Assembly: GCA_038087015.1 (NCBI GenBank)
Contig: JASBNA010000001.1
Coordinates: forward strand, 2,604,001-2,668,000
Length of the DNA stretch: 64,000 nucleotides
Reading direction: 5' to 3'
DNA from: Cerrena zonata
Lineage: Eukaryota; Basidiomycota; Agaricomycetes; Polyporales; Cerrenaceae
The notes below the pieces were generated by a model that saw only the letters and a list, made by a program, of their open reading frames with translations, did not search any database and had not been told where the DNA came from. The translations under genes were made by a program, and so were the position numbers. The stretch's first letter is position 1. Every line of letters starts with the position of its first letter. Positions 52,416-63,103 of the stretch are shown here, one piece after another.

Positions 52416-53345
52416 TTACCAATCCCCACCACCACCATCAAAATCAGCACCATCTTGGAAGCCTGTTCCATGGATAAGTAAAACTCATAAGTAAAGACAA
52501 GGACAATAATCAAACACACCATCTTGATATCCCATATCTCTCTCATAATCATCATGATTCTCAAGTGCCTCGCCAAGCAAGACACCGCCAAGAAGACCGG
52601 CACCACCTGACATAAAACCATGAGCGAATAGATCAAACCGGCTCTATCACCAAAGTCACATACCAGCTGCGACAGCAGTACCCACTCCAATGCCTCCCGA
52701 CTTGGACTTCTTCTCCTTTGCAGGCTTCCCTTGTACAATATACTGCGGCTGTTGAGGCTGTCCGTAATACCCTAATAGCAGATTTAGCTACACAGCACCC
52801 CAAGATAACGAAGAGAACGAACCTGGGCCTCCCATCGAGGGCCCTCCATAGCCACCTGGAGGACCCTGCCATCCTGGACTTCCTCCCCATCCTCCGGGGG
52901 GACCGCCTTGCCATCCGCCTTGAGGACCCCAAGCCCCAGGCGGCGGAGAGCCACCCTGCCATCCTGGGCCACCCCAACCTTGTGGTGGATAACCACCTCC
53001 TCCGGGAGGCGGTGGTCCTGGGGGTGGTGCGAAACCTTGAGGTGGGCCCGCAGGTGGAGGAGGACCGGAAGGATGCACCCAAATAGACTTGGGAGGATTC
53101 TCATTCGTGTTTACATAGAACCTGATCAAGGTCAGTAAGGACCGCTATGTGCAGTTGCTAAAGAGCGAGAACATACCATGCTTTGTAGCTGCTCGCGATG
53201 AAACGATCAGAGATGTCTCAGAGAATGGGCCCTATATGCAATTCCCGACTCACTTCTTATCATATTGCTCTATCCAGCCGGGGGGTAGAGGCCGCCTATC
53301 GGGATTGGTAGGTGTTCCAGTGTCGTAAGGAGGCGGATTCGACAT
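52416..53345 (-). CDS. WW-domain, Pro/Gly-rich protein (214 aa, six exons, 12-nt micro-exon)
   Basis: Exons (minus): 53,345-53,254; 53,188-53,177; 53,121-52,823; 52,771-52,664; 52,606-52,520; 52,462-52,416. Lengths sum to 645 nt and keep phase throughout. The N-terminus MSNPPPYDTGTPTN leads to a WW domain, LPPGWIEQYDKNYKAWFYV then NTNENPPKSIWVHP, with the two tryptophans and the final proline typical of the fold that binds proline-rich ligands. A long Pro/Gly/Trp-rich low-complexity stretch follows (PPGAWGPQGGWQGG), then a basic KEKKSKSG patch, a glycine-alanine segment GGAGLLGGVLLGEAL and an acidic DFDGGGGDW end. The two tryptophan halves of the WW domain are joined only if the 12-nt exon is used. 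Similar small WW proteins are common in fungi; their role is poorly known. Its start is the only ATG before the WW fold. Confidence 0.85.
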
Positions 53346-53755
53346 GATACAATCGTTAGATTACAGGAAGATGAAGGTAGAGAGCAAGGGTATGAGAGGG
53401 CGTTGGCCGATCGGACTCTGTCTGCCATACTTGGGAGACGTCATCGGGATTAGTGAGATACTGTACTAGGACCGAAGTGACAATAGGCGCAGTGCATAGC
53501 ATATGTGTACGGCCACAATGACGCATAGGATAACCCAAAAAAAATAGAATAGCATTGACAATATATTTTCAAGTATGAATAGAATAGATGACAGTCGAGA
53601 ACAAAGCCCACATCAGGTGGGTAAGACTACAATAAATCACCGGCTATCGAGTAGCACATTGACGCGGGTGTCCCGAAGAAAGCGCAATGCGTCTTTCCTC
53701 AAGCACCCTCCAAGTATAATAGCGTCCTTACTTAGAGTCTACCAAAGAGCGTACC
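53346..53755. promoter_or_regulatory. Intergenic region upstream of the WW gene and downstream of the HMG gene
   Basis: 410 bp. It holds the WW gene's promoter (minus strand) and the HMG gene's 3' trailer. On the minus strand it is pyrimidine-rich just upstream of the WW start (CTTCATCTTCCTGTAATC). No TATA box was seen. Confidence 0.35.
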
Positions 53756-54626
53756 TTACGCTTTCTTCTTTGACTTCTTCTCGGAGTGTGATGACGATTT
53801 AGAAGGACGCTTTGCAGGTGCAGGAGCCTTTTCAGAATCGCTGGAATCTGAATCCGAGTCTTCTTCCTCCTCAGAAGTGGAATGATCGGACGATTCCGAA
53901 GCAACAGGCTCGGGTGGTGGGGGTGCAGCAAGTGGCTCCTAAGAGAAAGTGAGTGACGCGTGCTTGAATTGCAAAATGGACGCGACATACCGTAATAGGG
54001 GACTCGCTGGGGGTGTGCTCCTGGGCCTCCATACTAGCCTGGTACGCGGTACGGTTCACGAGCCACTCTTCCTTTGCAACCTTTTGACGCGCTTCGTATG
54101 CCTGGAGAAGATTAGTATGAATATTAGCAGGTGAGGGGAAACGAGTGCACGTACATCCTTTTGCTCTTTCGGCATGTCCTTCCACATCTTGGCAATGAGA
54201 CTGAGGAGTTCATTGTTGGGCAACTCGGGGTTGTCGTACTTGAGCCGTTGTCGAACTTCATTCTGGAAGAGGAGGTATGAAGAGGCCGGACGTTTTGGCG
54301 CGTTTGGGTCTTTGGGCTTCTTGGCGCGCTTTGTCTTGCGGCCGTCGGTGTCGTCTGCGGCCTTGCGTTTGCCTCTGGCGGGTGTCGGAAGAGCAGGGAG
54401 CGCATAGCGGCCGTTTACGGGTTGTTGGCCGTAGGGGATTTGCGAGACGAGCTGCGAAAAGGAGTCTGCGATGTTTGCGCAATTGCGCATAGACTCTGCC
54501 ATTGTGCCGAGGCTGCTGATGAGCTGGAAGAGAAATTGAACGAAAAGAGAGAGTGTTGAGAGAAGAAAGACGGACCTGCATTCTGTGGTACTCGAACTGG
54601 GCGACGCCCTCTGGGATGTTTGCCAT
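53756..54626 (-). CDS. HMG-box chromatin protein (237 aa, four exons)
   Basis: Exons (minus): 54,626-54,576; 54,523-54,155; 54,101-53,991; 53,938-53,756, separated by 52-53-bp GT-AG introns; total 714 nt. The first ~65 residues form a helical N-terminus (MAESMRNCANIADSFSQLVS). A basic stretch, TPARGKRKAADDTDGRK, leads into the HMG box: DPNAPKRPASSYLLFQNEVR, then LLSLIAKMWKDMPKEQKD and, across the intron, AYEARQKVAKEEW. The box has the P-K-R-P entry and the W-x-x-x-x-x-E/K-x-K pattern of the non-sequence-specific HMGB/Nhp6 type, which bends DNA in nucleosome remodelling. The C-terminus is an acidic-serine run (SEEEEDSDSDSSDSEK) and a lysine tail. The layout fits a nuclear architectural factor. 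It is transcribed away from the PNUTS-like gene. Confidence 0.9.
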
Positions 54627-55031
54627 GGCTGCATGATGGGTGTGAGGGAGAGGCTCAAGCTGTGCGGGAAAGAAGACTTACAGGAAGAACTTTTGGTAAG
54701 ATTGACGCAGAGGCAGAAAATGAGTAGACGATAAGAAAGTGAGGTAGTGCTTTCTATGCGTGGGAAAGGAGGAGCGGAGCCCGAAAGGGGCGCCTGTGGA
54801 GGAAAGAGAAGGGCGGGAAATTGGGATTCGACTCGCCAGTAGCCTCTCCTCGTCCATCACCATCCACCGTGAACAGCATAAGGCAGAGGTCTCGCAGAAG
54901 TGCAGTGGACAGCGCTCTCAGCCTCCTCTTTTCCTTCCCTGTTGCTGCAGAATTAAGCCCGTAAAGTGTACCCCATAGTCGCTTGAGTGCGAGTGCGAAT
55001 CGTATCGAGTAGAAAACAAAAATCGTTGTAC
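54627..55031. promoter_or_regulatory. Shared divergent promoter region
   Basis: 405 bp between the starts of the HMG-box gene (minus) and the PNUTS-like gene (plus), so both promoters must lie here. It contains CT-rich tracts (CTCCTCTTTTCCTTCCCTG near 54,923) and no clear TATA box. Two nuclear genes sharing it may be co-expressed, but the sequence alone does not show that. Confidence 0.5.
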
Positions 55032-58000
55032 ATGGAATACAACAATGCACCGTGGTTTCAGTCGTCGCTCCCCGACATGACACCTCTCCACGACGAGAGG
55101 AACGCGAATGAGCCTTGGAAGGACCCGTCATCCAGCTCTGCTGTCGGTCCACACGCGTCTACCCAAGCAATCGACATGCACGAGCCTTTCGGTATGGCAG
55201 ACCTCCACTCCAGTGAGCTTGCCTTCCCGTCTGCTCTACACCTCTCCTCTTACCCTCATCCAGCTCCCTCCTCCTCCGCTCCCTCCTCCCAGCCTTTCTA
55301 CTCGCCCTACCCGCAATCCTTGTACCACCCTCCTCAGCCGTACCAGGGTCTCCCTTTCAACAACAATTCCCAATGGATCGGCCATGCATCGTCCCAGGTC
55401 CCTCTATCCTCTTATTCCTCCCTTAACGGTGCAACCAGCTCCTCAGGATCGACCCACCAGTCCCCGTCCACATCCACTCCTCCCGCTCAACCCGTCATCG
55501 AGTGTGTCCTTATGTTCTCCTCTCTCTGATTTCTGTTAATGACCCCCTCTAGTCCTGCGCTCACAACCATGACCGCCCCTTCCAACATGAGTCCCTCACA
55601 ATTCTCCCAGTACATGTCACAACCACAACCTCCGCATTTCGCATCATATCAGCATTCACAGCATCCACAGCATACCCCGCCATTATCGATCAATCCATCC
55701 TATGTACATACGAACGCTTCCCATTACCAACCCCCTCGTCAATCCTTACAACATTCTCCGCATGCTACCATCTCACCGTATAATCTACAAGCCCTCTCTC
55801 CCCCACCACCGCAACAGACGTTTACAGCCGTCCCTCCGTCCTCGTTTTACGCGCCAACCCCGACCGCTCCAGCTCCTACCGGACCAACACCAGAACAACG
55901 GAAGCAGAAGTTCTTGACCGATCTAAGACCTCTACTACAGTCAACATCCTTTACTGGTGCTGGAGCTGTCTCGAAGCTTGCTTCCCACCTCTACGATTAC
56001 GGTCACGAAGATGTCGAACCACAAACGCGGCTCGAAATCTTTACAAAGATGCGAGATAACGCAGGAAACCACTATTTTCGTGCATGGGTGGAGAACGAGG
56101 ATGCGATGACCGTTACGAGGGAGTGGCTGCGATTGGCATATGTAGGCAAGCAGGATAGCCAACTGGTGGAAACGATCATGCCGCTATTGCACGTAAGCAC
56201 CCTTGTTTCGAATCGCTTCGTCTTGCATGACATATGTGACTCTACAGGTAATCGATCGATTACCATTGACCATCGACACCTTGAAAGCCTCGAAATTGGG
56301 AAAGATCGTGGTTCGACTGGTGAAGGAACCTCCCGCTCCTGGTAAGTACCGTTGTAAGCTCCGGGAATCATATTAATATCCGGTATAGCTATCAAGGATA
56401 TGGCATCTAACATTGAGAAGAAGTGGCGGCAGATGCTCACGACAAGTAATGAGGAAGTGGCTAAACGTCAAGAGACAGAGGGCTCGGAAGGTAAGTTGAC
56501 ATTCAGATCCTTCTCGGTTTAGCCGTATAATCGTTTGAAACAGATGGTAAGAGCAAGAAGCGTAAGGCGGAGGCTCCCGCATCGAAGACGGTTCCTCCAA
56601 TGAAGAAGGCTGCGACAACAGCATCGTCATCGAAAACCCAGGTCGTCAAGAAAGAGGTAAAGCCTAGTATCACCACCAACAAGGAGGTAAAAGACGCCAA
56701 ATCGGATTCGTCGTTCTTCTCTGCACCGAAACCGAAACCGAAGCTTCCTAGTTTTAAGAAAGCTCCAACACCGACTACACAGAAGGATTCCGAGCAGAAT
56801 ATAGCTCAACCATCGGCGATGAATCCTTTTGAAGAGGCGTTAAAGTCTATGGCTAAAGTACGAAAGGATACACCTATGGTTATGACTTCGACCCCTCCAC
56901 CTGTGGCAACTTCGACTGGTCCACTAACCTCTGTCAGTATGAAGACGGGCAAGAAGCGTAAATCAGTCACCTGGGCTCCTGAAGGTCAACTAGTAGCGAT
57001 TAAACTGATAGAACGCGCCATTTATGACGATGACCCTGCGGATGTCAGCATTTTTCTCTTGTGTTCTGCTAGGTACAATATGTTAACATTTACATGTATA
57101 TTTTTTTTCTATGCTCGTACACAGGGCGTCCAAACGACCCACAACATACGTGATCTTGACCGAGATGAAGGTGCAGCGCTACACGCGCACTTATTCGAGG
57201 AACAAATTGATTGGTTCGAACCACAATGTGAGCAAATACGCATGATTCTAATGGAGAGGAGAGATATTGACGTGTTTGGAACCTCTAGCATTGGAACTGC
57301 CGCCGGAAATCGAAGTTCCCGAACGAGGGAATGAGAGTAGCGAGAAGGATATACAGACGCAGAGAGAGCAGACGGCTCTGAGCGCGCTGTACATGTCTGC
57401 GGCTCAGATACCAGACTGTCCGGGTGAGATATCGACATTGATACCAGACGAGGAGGTGGATAAGGACGTACGGGAGATGCTGACAGGGCCAGAAATCGAT
57501 GCTGTGCTCTGGACAGATGCGCCGCCACCTCTTCCGAGCTCTCTAAACGCAGCCTCGGTAGCTGAGCTTGTAGGGCAACTTGCGAATGCGGGGACGGTGG
57601 GAATGGGGATGCCAGATGGGTTTTCGACTCTGGACAATATGATAAATGGACAGACGCAGACACCATCGTCCGATTCGATGACACTTTTGGGAGGGCTGAG
57701 TACGGAGCAGTTGCAACAGATTATGCAGCAGACGCAAGCGCTAGCACAACAAACGACGTCTTCTGTGTATCCGACTTTGACCCCGCCCACAGGGCCAGCG
57801 TCGCAGTATAACCATGGCCATCCCCACGATCCCACATTGGCAGACAACTGGTCCGCAATTCCTACTGGCCCGTACGCCGACGCCGACAGACCGTTCCAGG
57901 ACGAAAACGGTCGCGAACGCCGCTGGGAAGACGCCTGGGACCGCGGGATGGGCCGGGGAAGGGGCAGAGGCCGGGGGCGCGGCCGGGGAGACGGATTTAG

Positions 58001-58161
58001 AAATACGAAACGAAAACCATGCAGTTTCTTTGCAGCTGGAAGGCGAGCGTCTGATCTTGAATCATCCCATTGAGACATTGTAAACTGATGGCCAATATTC
58101 TCTCTTGTCCAGATGCAGATATGGCGATCAATGTGATTTTAGCCACGATCCTATAAGCTGA
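55032..58161 (+). CDS. PNUTS-like PP1 regulatory protein: TFIIS N-domain, PP1-docking motif, CCCH finger (903 aa)
   Basis: Eight exons: 55,032-55,501; 55,553-56,192; 56,248-56,341; 56,389-56,490; 56,544-57,043; 57,125-57,227; 57,289-58,042; 58,113-58,161; in phase throughout. Residues 1-270 are Pro/Ser/Gln-rich and disordered. A TFIIS N-terminal/LW-type helical domain spans about 285-425 (KASKLGKIVVRLVKEPPAP, ASNIEKKWRQML). A long Lys/Pro linker leads to KKRKSVTWAPEGQL near residue 575, an RVxF-type PP1-docking motif like the one in animal PNUTS. A Gly/Arg tract (RGRGRGRGRG) precedes a C-terminal CCCH zinc finger (CSFFAAGRCRYGDQCDFSH, C-x7-C-x5-C-x3-H). The same three modules in the same order define PNUTS/PPP1R10, which brings PP1 phosphatase to RNA polymerase II at termination. 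Start ATG 55,032 is chosen over the upstream in-frame 54,987 codon because it begins the protein-like sequence. The last intron starts GC, not GT. Confidence 0.85.
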
Positions 58162-58478
58162 CAGGTCTGCCATGTACTTTTATGGCAACACATCTTGTTG
58201 ATCCTACTTAGATCCCTTATATTATTCAGTCCTGCTTAGGCGTTATTGCAAACGTGTTGACTGTGAGAGATTTCCTTTCGAGTTTGTGAGAATCATTAGG
58301 TCGTACCGAGACAGTGGTACATCTCATTTTAACTCGGTAACCTTCACGCGTAATTTCAAACACATGGCCTCAATGAATTCGGAAGATATGTATGACTTTT
58401 CGTACGTATTTTTGGAGATAATTACATGGTACGAAGATACTCGAATATAGGCACTGGTAAAAGCCGTCTGTTTGCTAC
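58162..58478. terminator. Tail-to-tail intergenic region
   Basis: 317 bp between the stop of the PNUTS-like gene (plus) and the stop of the xylanase gene (minus). Both 3' ends must be processed here. AT-rich stretches (TTATATTATTCAG near 58,218) could serve as A-rich signals, but no canonical AATAAA was found on either strand. Confidence 0.4.
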
Positions 58479-60130
58479 CTAAGCCAATGTCTGCATGATA
58501 GCAGTGAAAGCGGGCTTGGGGTTGTAGTTGGCGTCGAAGAGCAAGGGGTTGGACGATGCTCTCCAGGAGTCCTAGAAATTATGACATCTGAGTTACAGTT
58601 TCTTGTCGAGAAAGAGAAAAGGCTTACGGGGTCACGGACACCCCAGGAGGTAATAGAGACACATTGAGGAACGGACAAGCAAGCCTTGGTGACTGCAACG
58701 TAGTCGTTGGGTGACTTAAGAATAAAAATGCGTGAGTGAGAGATGATATGGTGATTCGATTTTACATACAGCGTTGACAATGTCGAGCTCGGTGATAGCA
58801 ACCTCGATGTTTGAGCCAGCAGAAGCAGCCATTTGCAGACCAGCAAGGATACCACCAGTTTGACCAGCCTATAGATATATCTTAGCACTATAACAGAAAC
58901 ACAATCTGAAAGGGGACGTACACTCAAGTGCGCTTGGGTACCAATACCGTCGATGAGTTGAGTACCAGCACCGTTGACACGCTTGACGAGGTTGACGAGA
59001 CCAGTCAACTTAGCGTTAGCACTGTCCAAGCTGTAGAATAAGGAGTAATCAGTTCATGTTCATGGAAACTTATAAAACGCGTTTACATACTTGTAGTCGT
59101 TGATGTAGAGTTTGGCATTGGGATCAGCAGCCCTAGCAGTCTGGAAAGCAAGAGTGACGAAGCTCTCGCCCAGAACGTTGAAGAAGACGGATGAACGGAA
59201 AGTTCCATCCTCGTTGAAGATTTCGTTGACGACATCCCAAGAGCGGACCTTGCCCTTGTAACGACCGGCAAGGGTGTTGATGTGGTTTTGAATGACGGAA
59301 GTCAAGGTGGTCTTGTCGTTGATGGAAGAGACCCAGCCGGGGAGTTGTGAGTGCCAGACTAAATGTACGGGAAAGTATAAGCATATGTTGAATTGGAGGA
59401 GTCGAAAAGAGGACTAACCCAAGGTGTGTGCACGAACGAGCATGCCGTGTTGGGAAGCAAAGTTGACCAACGCATCAGAGCCAGTGAAACTGAATTGACC
59501 ACGGTTGGCTGAAACGAAGTGAGAAAATGTTAGGAAATACTAATGAGTTTTGCCTCACGTTCAGTCTATGTAATTAGATTTAGTGAAGTGCATATAAAGG
59601 TATATAAAGTTGAAACTCACAGCATCCCACTTCATCGAGTTCTCGGGAGTAACACTGTTGAAGTTGGCAACAGTGACTGCAATCAAACGTCAGTCAGGTA
59701 CGGAACCTCACTCAGCAACCAAAACGTACCAGCAGAGTTTTGCGCATTACTGAACCTGTTCGAGTCAGAGGCAGTACCCCAGAACACCTTTCCCTTCCTA
59801 ACAAAGGCACCAGCGAGACCAGAGGCTTGAGCCGGGGGACTTCCACCTCCTGCCGTGGTTGTCGGTGGGGGTGGTGGGGGAGCAGCGGTGGTTGGAGGAG
59901 GAGCGGCAGCACCAGGCTGGCATTGAGAGTAGTAATCGTTAAGTTTGATGCAGGCGTTACCAGCATCACAAGTGGTTCCGCCGGTCCAGCCAATACCCTA
60001 GAATACCGTTAGCCACACCAAAGAGAAACGAAAACGAAATACATACTCCACATTGTCCCCAGACGGCCACAGCGTTAGCTGGGACGGCAATAAAAGTAGC
60101 CAAAGCGACGAGAGAGGCCAAGGTCTTCAT
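58479..60130 (-). CDS. Secreted GH10 endo-1,4-beta-xylanase with N-terminal CBM1 (about 386 aa)
   Basis: Ten exons (minus): 60,130-60,047; 59,997-59,730; 59,677-59,621; 59,565-59,559; 59,508-59,419; 59,358-59,091; 59,030-58,922; 58,868-58,770; 58,714-58,628; 58,571-58,479. Residues 1-20 are a signal peptide ([20 protein letters not shown]). A CBM1 cellulose-binding module with its cysteines follows (VWGQCGGIGWTGG...YYSQC), then a Pro/Thr linker and the GH10 barrel. The acid/base Glu is in [11 protein letters not shown] and the nucleophile Glu in [18 protein letters not shown] and NDYNLD are family motifs. The enzyme cuts xylan outside the cell. Two features are odd. The conserved NSMKWDATEP region needs a 7-nt exon (ACTGAAC at 59,565-59,559). 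Exon 3 also has one extra A (AAA at about 59,638) that shifts the frame, perhaps an assembly error. A 112-bp intron without the micro-exon keeps a frame open but destroys the motif. Confidence 0.88.
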
Positions 60131-60769
60131 GGTAATCCAAATGCTGTGGGGGTACAGAGTACTGTGGTTTCCAACCATCCTGGAGCATGATGTTTAAATA
60201 GCAGACGTGATCGAGGATGTTGTCTTCCGGCTTGGCGAGAATCCACATCGTGCATGTGTCTCGTGTCCGTATATGACAACAGCGCAGGAGATCATGACTG
60301 AAGCACGCATGTCTCTGAGATCGACATATTGCCGGTGAATATCCTTCGAGTGAATTGCTTCACCATCCCTCATTAGGTTGAACGACAAATCGTTGTCATT
60401 CAATCGGTGCCGCTATGAAAGTTCGATGGTTGACGTCGTGCATAGGAACGTTACCGGAAACGAGGAGAGCATAGAATCACTGCGATGTTTGATACCGAGA
60501 AACGTAGCGGGTGACCATTGCCATGGACCTTCGGCACGGGAGCGCCCAGGTAGACTGTACCGTCGAGGGAAAACTACGGAAGCGAGAAGGCACAAGCAAC
60601 ACATCGGAGAAAATCACATCATTCATTATCCGACTCACTTGAACATGTTTAGGCCGAGCGGGATGGGATGTTGTGTAAATGCAGTCTAGATTGCGGAATA
60701 AAGTATTGATACAACCATGCAGCGAAAGCGAAACTAGTAATGACAACAGAAACCCCGAGCAACCCGTGA
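60131..60769. promoter_or_regulatory. Xylanase promoter region
   Basis: 639 bp between the xylanase start (minus) and the IMP dehydrogenase stop. TATTTAAA on the minus strand at 60,200-60,193, about 63-70 bp before the ATG, is a good TATA-box candidate for a regulated gene. Carbon-repressor-type GGGG sites are not obvious. Confidence 0.5.
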
Positions 60770-62772
60770 TCACGCAAATAGCCTCTTTGTATACCTGGGG
60801 AAATTAACATCAGCAACCACATGATGAAAAGAAGAATTTGAAAGTCACGCACGAGTTGAGACCATGAACTCCGCCTTCGACTTGAGCACTTGCTGTTCGA
60901 AGCTCAAAACGGACTTGACCTTGCTTGACACCCTGCTGAAGTTCCTGGACGCTACGAACACCCATATCTTGGAAGAGTGCTGCAAGCCGGCATAAAGGTA
61001 AGGCAAGAAGGCCTTTGACAGGAACCCTTGTCCTGGCACGTCGCCAGAGACACCTTGGGCGACCTTCACCGCTGATGACTCGGAGAAATAACGAGACGTA
61101 GCAGCGTTCTCGTGGACATTACTCTTCGGTGCATTTGGAGGCTTGTTTGCGCTAGATCCGCCATTTACTTTGGCCGAAGGAGGCACAGGCTTGCCTTGCT
61201 CCATAGCTTCCTAAAATTCAAACCGTACCTTCAGAACCACGCTGCCAAGAACATTGCCAAAAATAACTTACGAGACTGCCCATGCCACGATATGCCTTGA
61301 CACGCTTTCCTTCGTGGTAGAAGTACTCACCAGGTGCTTCAGTGGTGCCAGCGAGAAGACCACCCATCATGACGGCTCCTGCACCTAAGGCGAGTGCTTT
61401 CACAATATGACCAACGTTGCCAATACCACCGTCGGCGATGACGGGAACACCGAATTTGTTTGCAAACTCAGCAACAGCATACACAGCAGTTGCTTGCGGT
61501 CGGCCAACAGCCATGACCTCCTGGGTGATACAAATCGATCCAGAACCCATACCAACTCGGAGACCATCAGCACCCGCAGCAATCAGGACCGCTGCTTGTT
61601 CCCGAGTAACGACATTTCCGGCGATGACCTCAAGAGTAGGGAATGTCTGTTTGATCCATTGGATCATCTCAGTTTGGTAGATCGAGTTTCCTTGCGAGGA
61701 GTCAAGGATGACGATATCAAGACCGGCCTCTGCGAGCAAAGTTAAACGCTCCCGATCGGCAGGTCGAGTTCCAACAGCGGCTGCGGCGTAGAGCTGTTTG
61801 CTTTCGGGACGCTTTGACGCAAGAGGATATGTCTGGTTCTTGAGAAGATCGGAACGAGCAAGCAATGACTTAAGACGACCGTCTTTATCGACAATGGGTA
61901 ACTTTCCCTTCTTCGAGTCGCGAAGAATCTCATTTGCTTCAAGAAGGGTAATGTGCTCAGGCGCTGTGACGAGTTCGGTGGTCATGACATCTGACAAGGG
62001 TGTGGATGTGGAACGGAACTGGACATCTCGGTTGGTCACGATACCCAAAAGTTTACCGCCTAGCGAGCCGGTATCTAAAGTAAAGTCGTGATTAGTATCA
62101 TGTTTGACACCAGTAGAAGGATTGGAAATTCAGAATATATTATTAAAAAGTTCTCCGCATATCACACCATAAGCGTTACTCGGAAGAACGAAGGTTATAA
62201 AGTAATCTCATCCTAAGTTTTACTAATGCATTGAGTAATGCTTACCTGTGATTGGAATGCCAGAGAACCCAAGTCGCTCCTTGATGTCAAGAACATCCTC
62301 GACGATGTTGGAAGGAGACAGTACAACGGGGTCAGTGATGAACCCATTTTCGTGTCGCTTAACGGCTCGGACCATGGCGGCTTGTGCAGCAGGGGATTGG
62401 TTGTGGTGAATAACACCGATTCCACCGAGTAGCTAAAAGGGTTCATGATCGGTCGGACACAAGAACCCTTGGGACGTTATGGGTTTTCAAGCTCACCGCC
62501 ATAGAAATAGCCATCTCACCCTCTGTTACGGTGTCCATGGGACTACTCATGAACGGTGTCTTAAGGACTACGTTCCGAGTAATCTTGCTCTCAGTTATGA
62601 CTTCATGGGCAGCAAAGTCGATTCTACCGGGAAGAACAAGAAAATCATTGTAGGTCAATCCACCATTAGCTTGGGAGTCCATGAGCTCTGAAACAGAGAG
62701 ACCATCGGAACGAGAGTATGTTTTGAGGTGCTCCAAAGCTGTAGAGGGATCGAGGTATGATTGAGGGGCCAT
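60770..62772 (-). CDS. Inosine-5'-monophosphate dehydrogenase (about 549 aa) with an indel cluster near the C-terminus
   Basis: Exons (minus): 62,772-62,497; 62,432-62,246; 62,074-61,272; 61,210-60,853; 60,794-60,770. It converts IMP to XMP with NAD+, the rate-limiting step of guanine nucleotide synthesis in the cytosol. Seen in order: [20 protein letters not shown], tandem CBS domains ([11 protein letters not shown] ... [10 protein letters not shown]), [13 protein letters not shown], the active-site loop [20 protein letters not shown] with the catalytic Cys, the flavin-free barrel motif [32 protein letters not shown] and, in the last exon, SYTKRLF before TGA. The region 61,045-60,972 contains what look like three 1-base insertions and one 1-base deletion against the conserved QDKGSVKAF and QHSFQDMG segments. 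The net result is one base out of frame relative to the last exon. A CT-rich stretch precedes the ATG. Confidence 0.9.
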
Positions 62773-62775
62773 TGT

Positions 62776-62845
62776 AGGAATTGTGGGTGGTGAGGAGGGA
62801 ATAGGATAGTGGATAGAAAGAGAGGAAGAGAGTGAGGAAAATGCG
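62776..62845 (-). promoter_or_regulatory. CT-rich promoter element of the IMP dehydrogenase gene
   Basis: On the minus strand the 60-70 bases before the ATG are mostly C and T (CTCACTCTCTTCCTCTCTTT...). Pyrimidine tracts directly upstream of the start are typical of well-expressed fungal housekeeping genes. Confidence 0.5.
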
Positions 62846-63103
62846 TGCCCGGTTCGCTTACAATCAAAAATTACACCAAGCGCCCATCCATTTCAGCTCC
62901 GCGTCCCTCACGTGATCGCATCTTAGCCCAAATCCATGCGGAGTGTCAACGATAAGCAAGACAGATTCACTGAGTCTGTTGTGTTCTGAGACTGACAGCA
63001 AGTACAAAGCGGAAGCTTGGAATATGACTCATGTCTATTTGTACTAGGTCACTGATACAGGCAGCTTATACCTCTCTAAATAAAGCATACAACGCCAGCA
63101 TCT
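62846..63103. other. Intergenic region
   Basis: 258 bp between the IMP dehydrogenase promoter and the stop of the right-edge gene. CACGTGA at about 62,910 is an E-box-like palindrome that could bind bHLH factors. Nothing else is evident. Confidence 0.4.

Noticed and set aside
57404..58078. 224-codon minus-strand frame
   Set aside because: Antisense of the PNUTS-like gene's last large exon.
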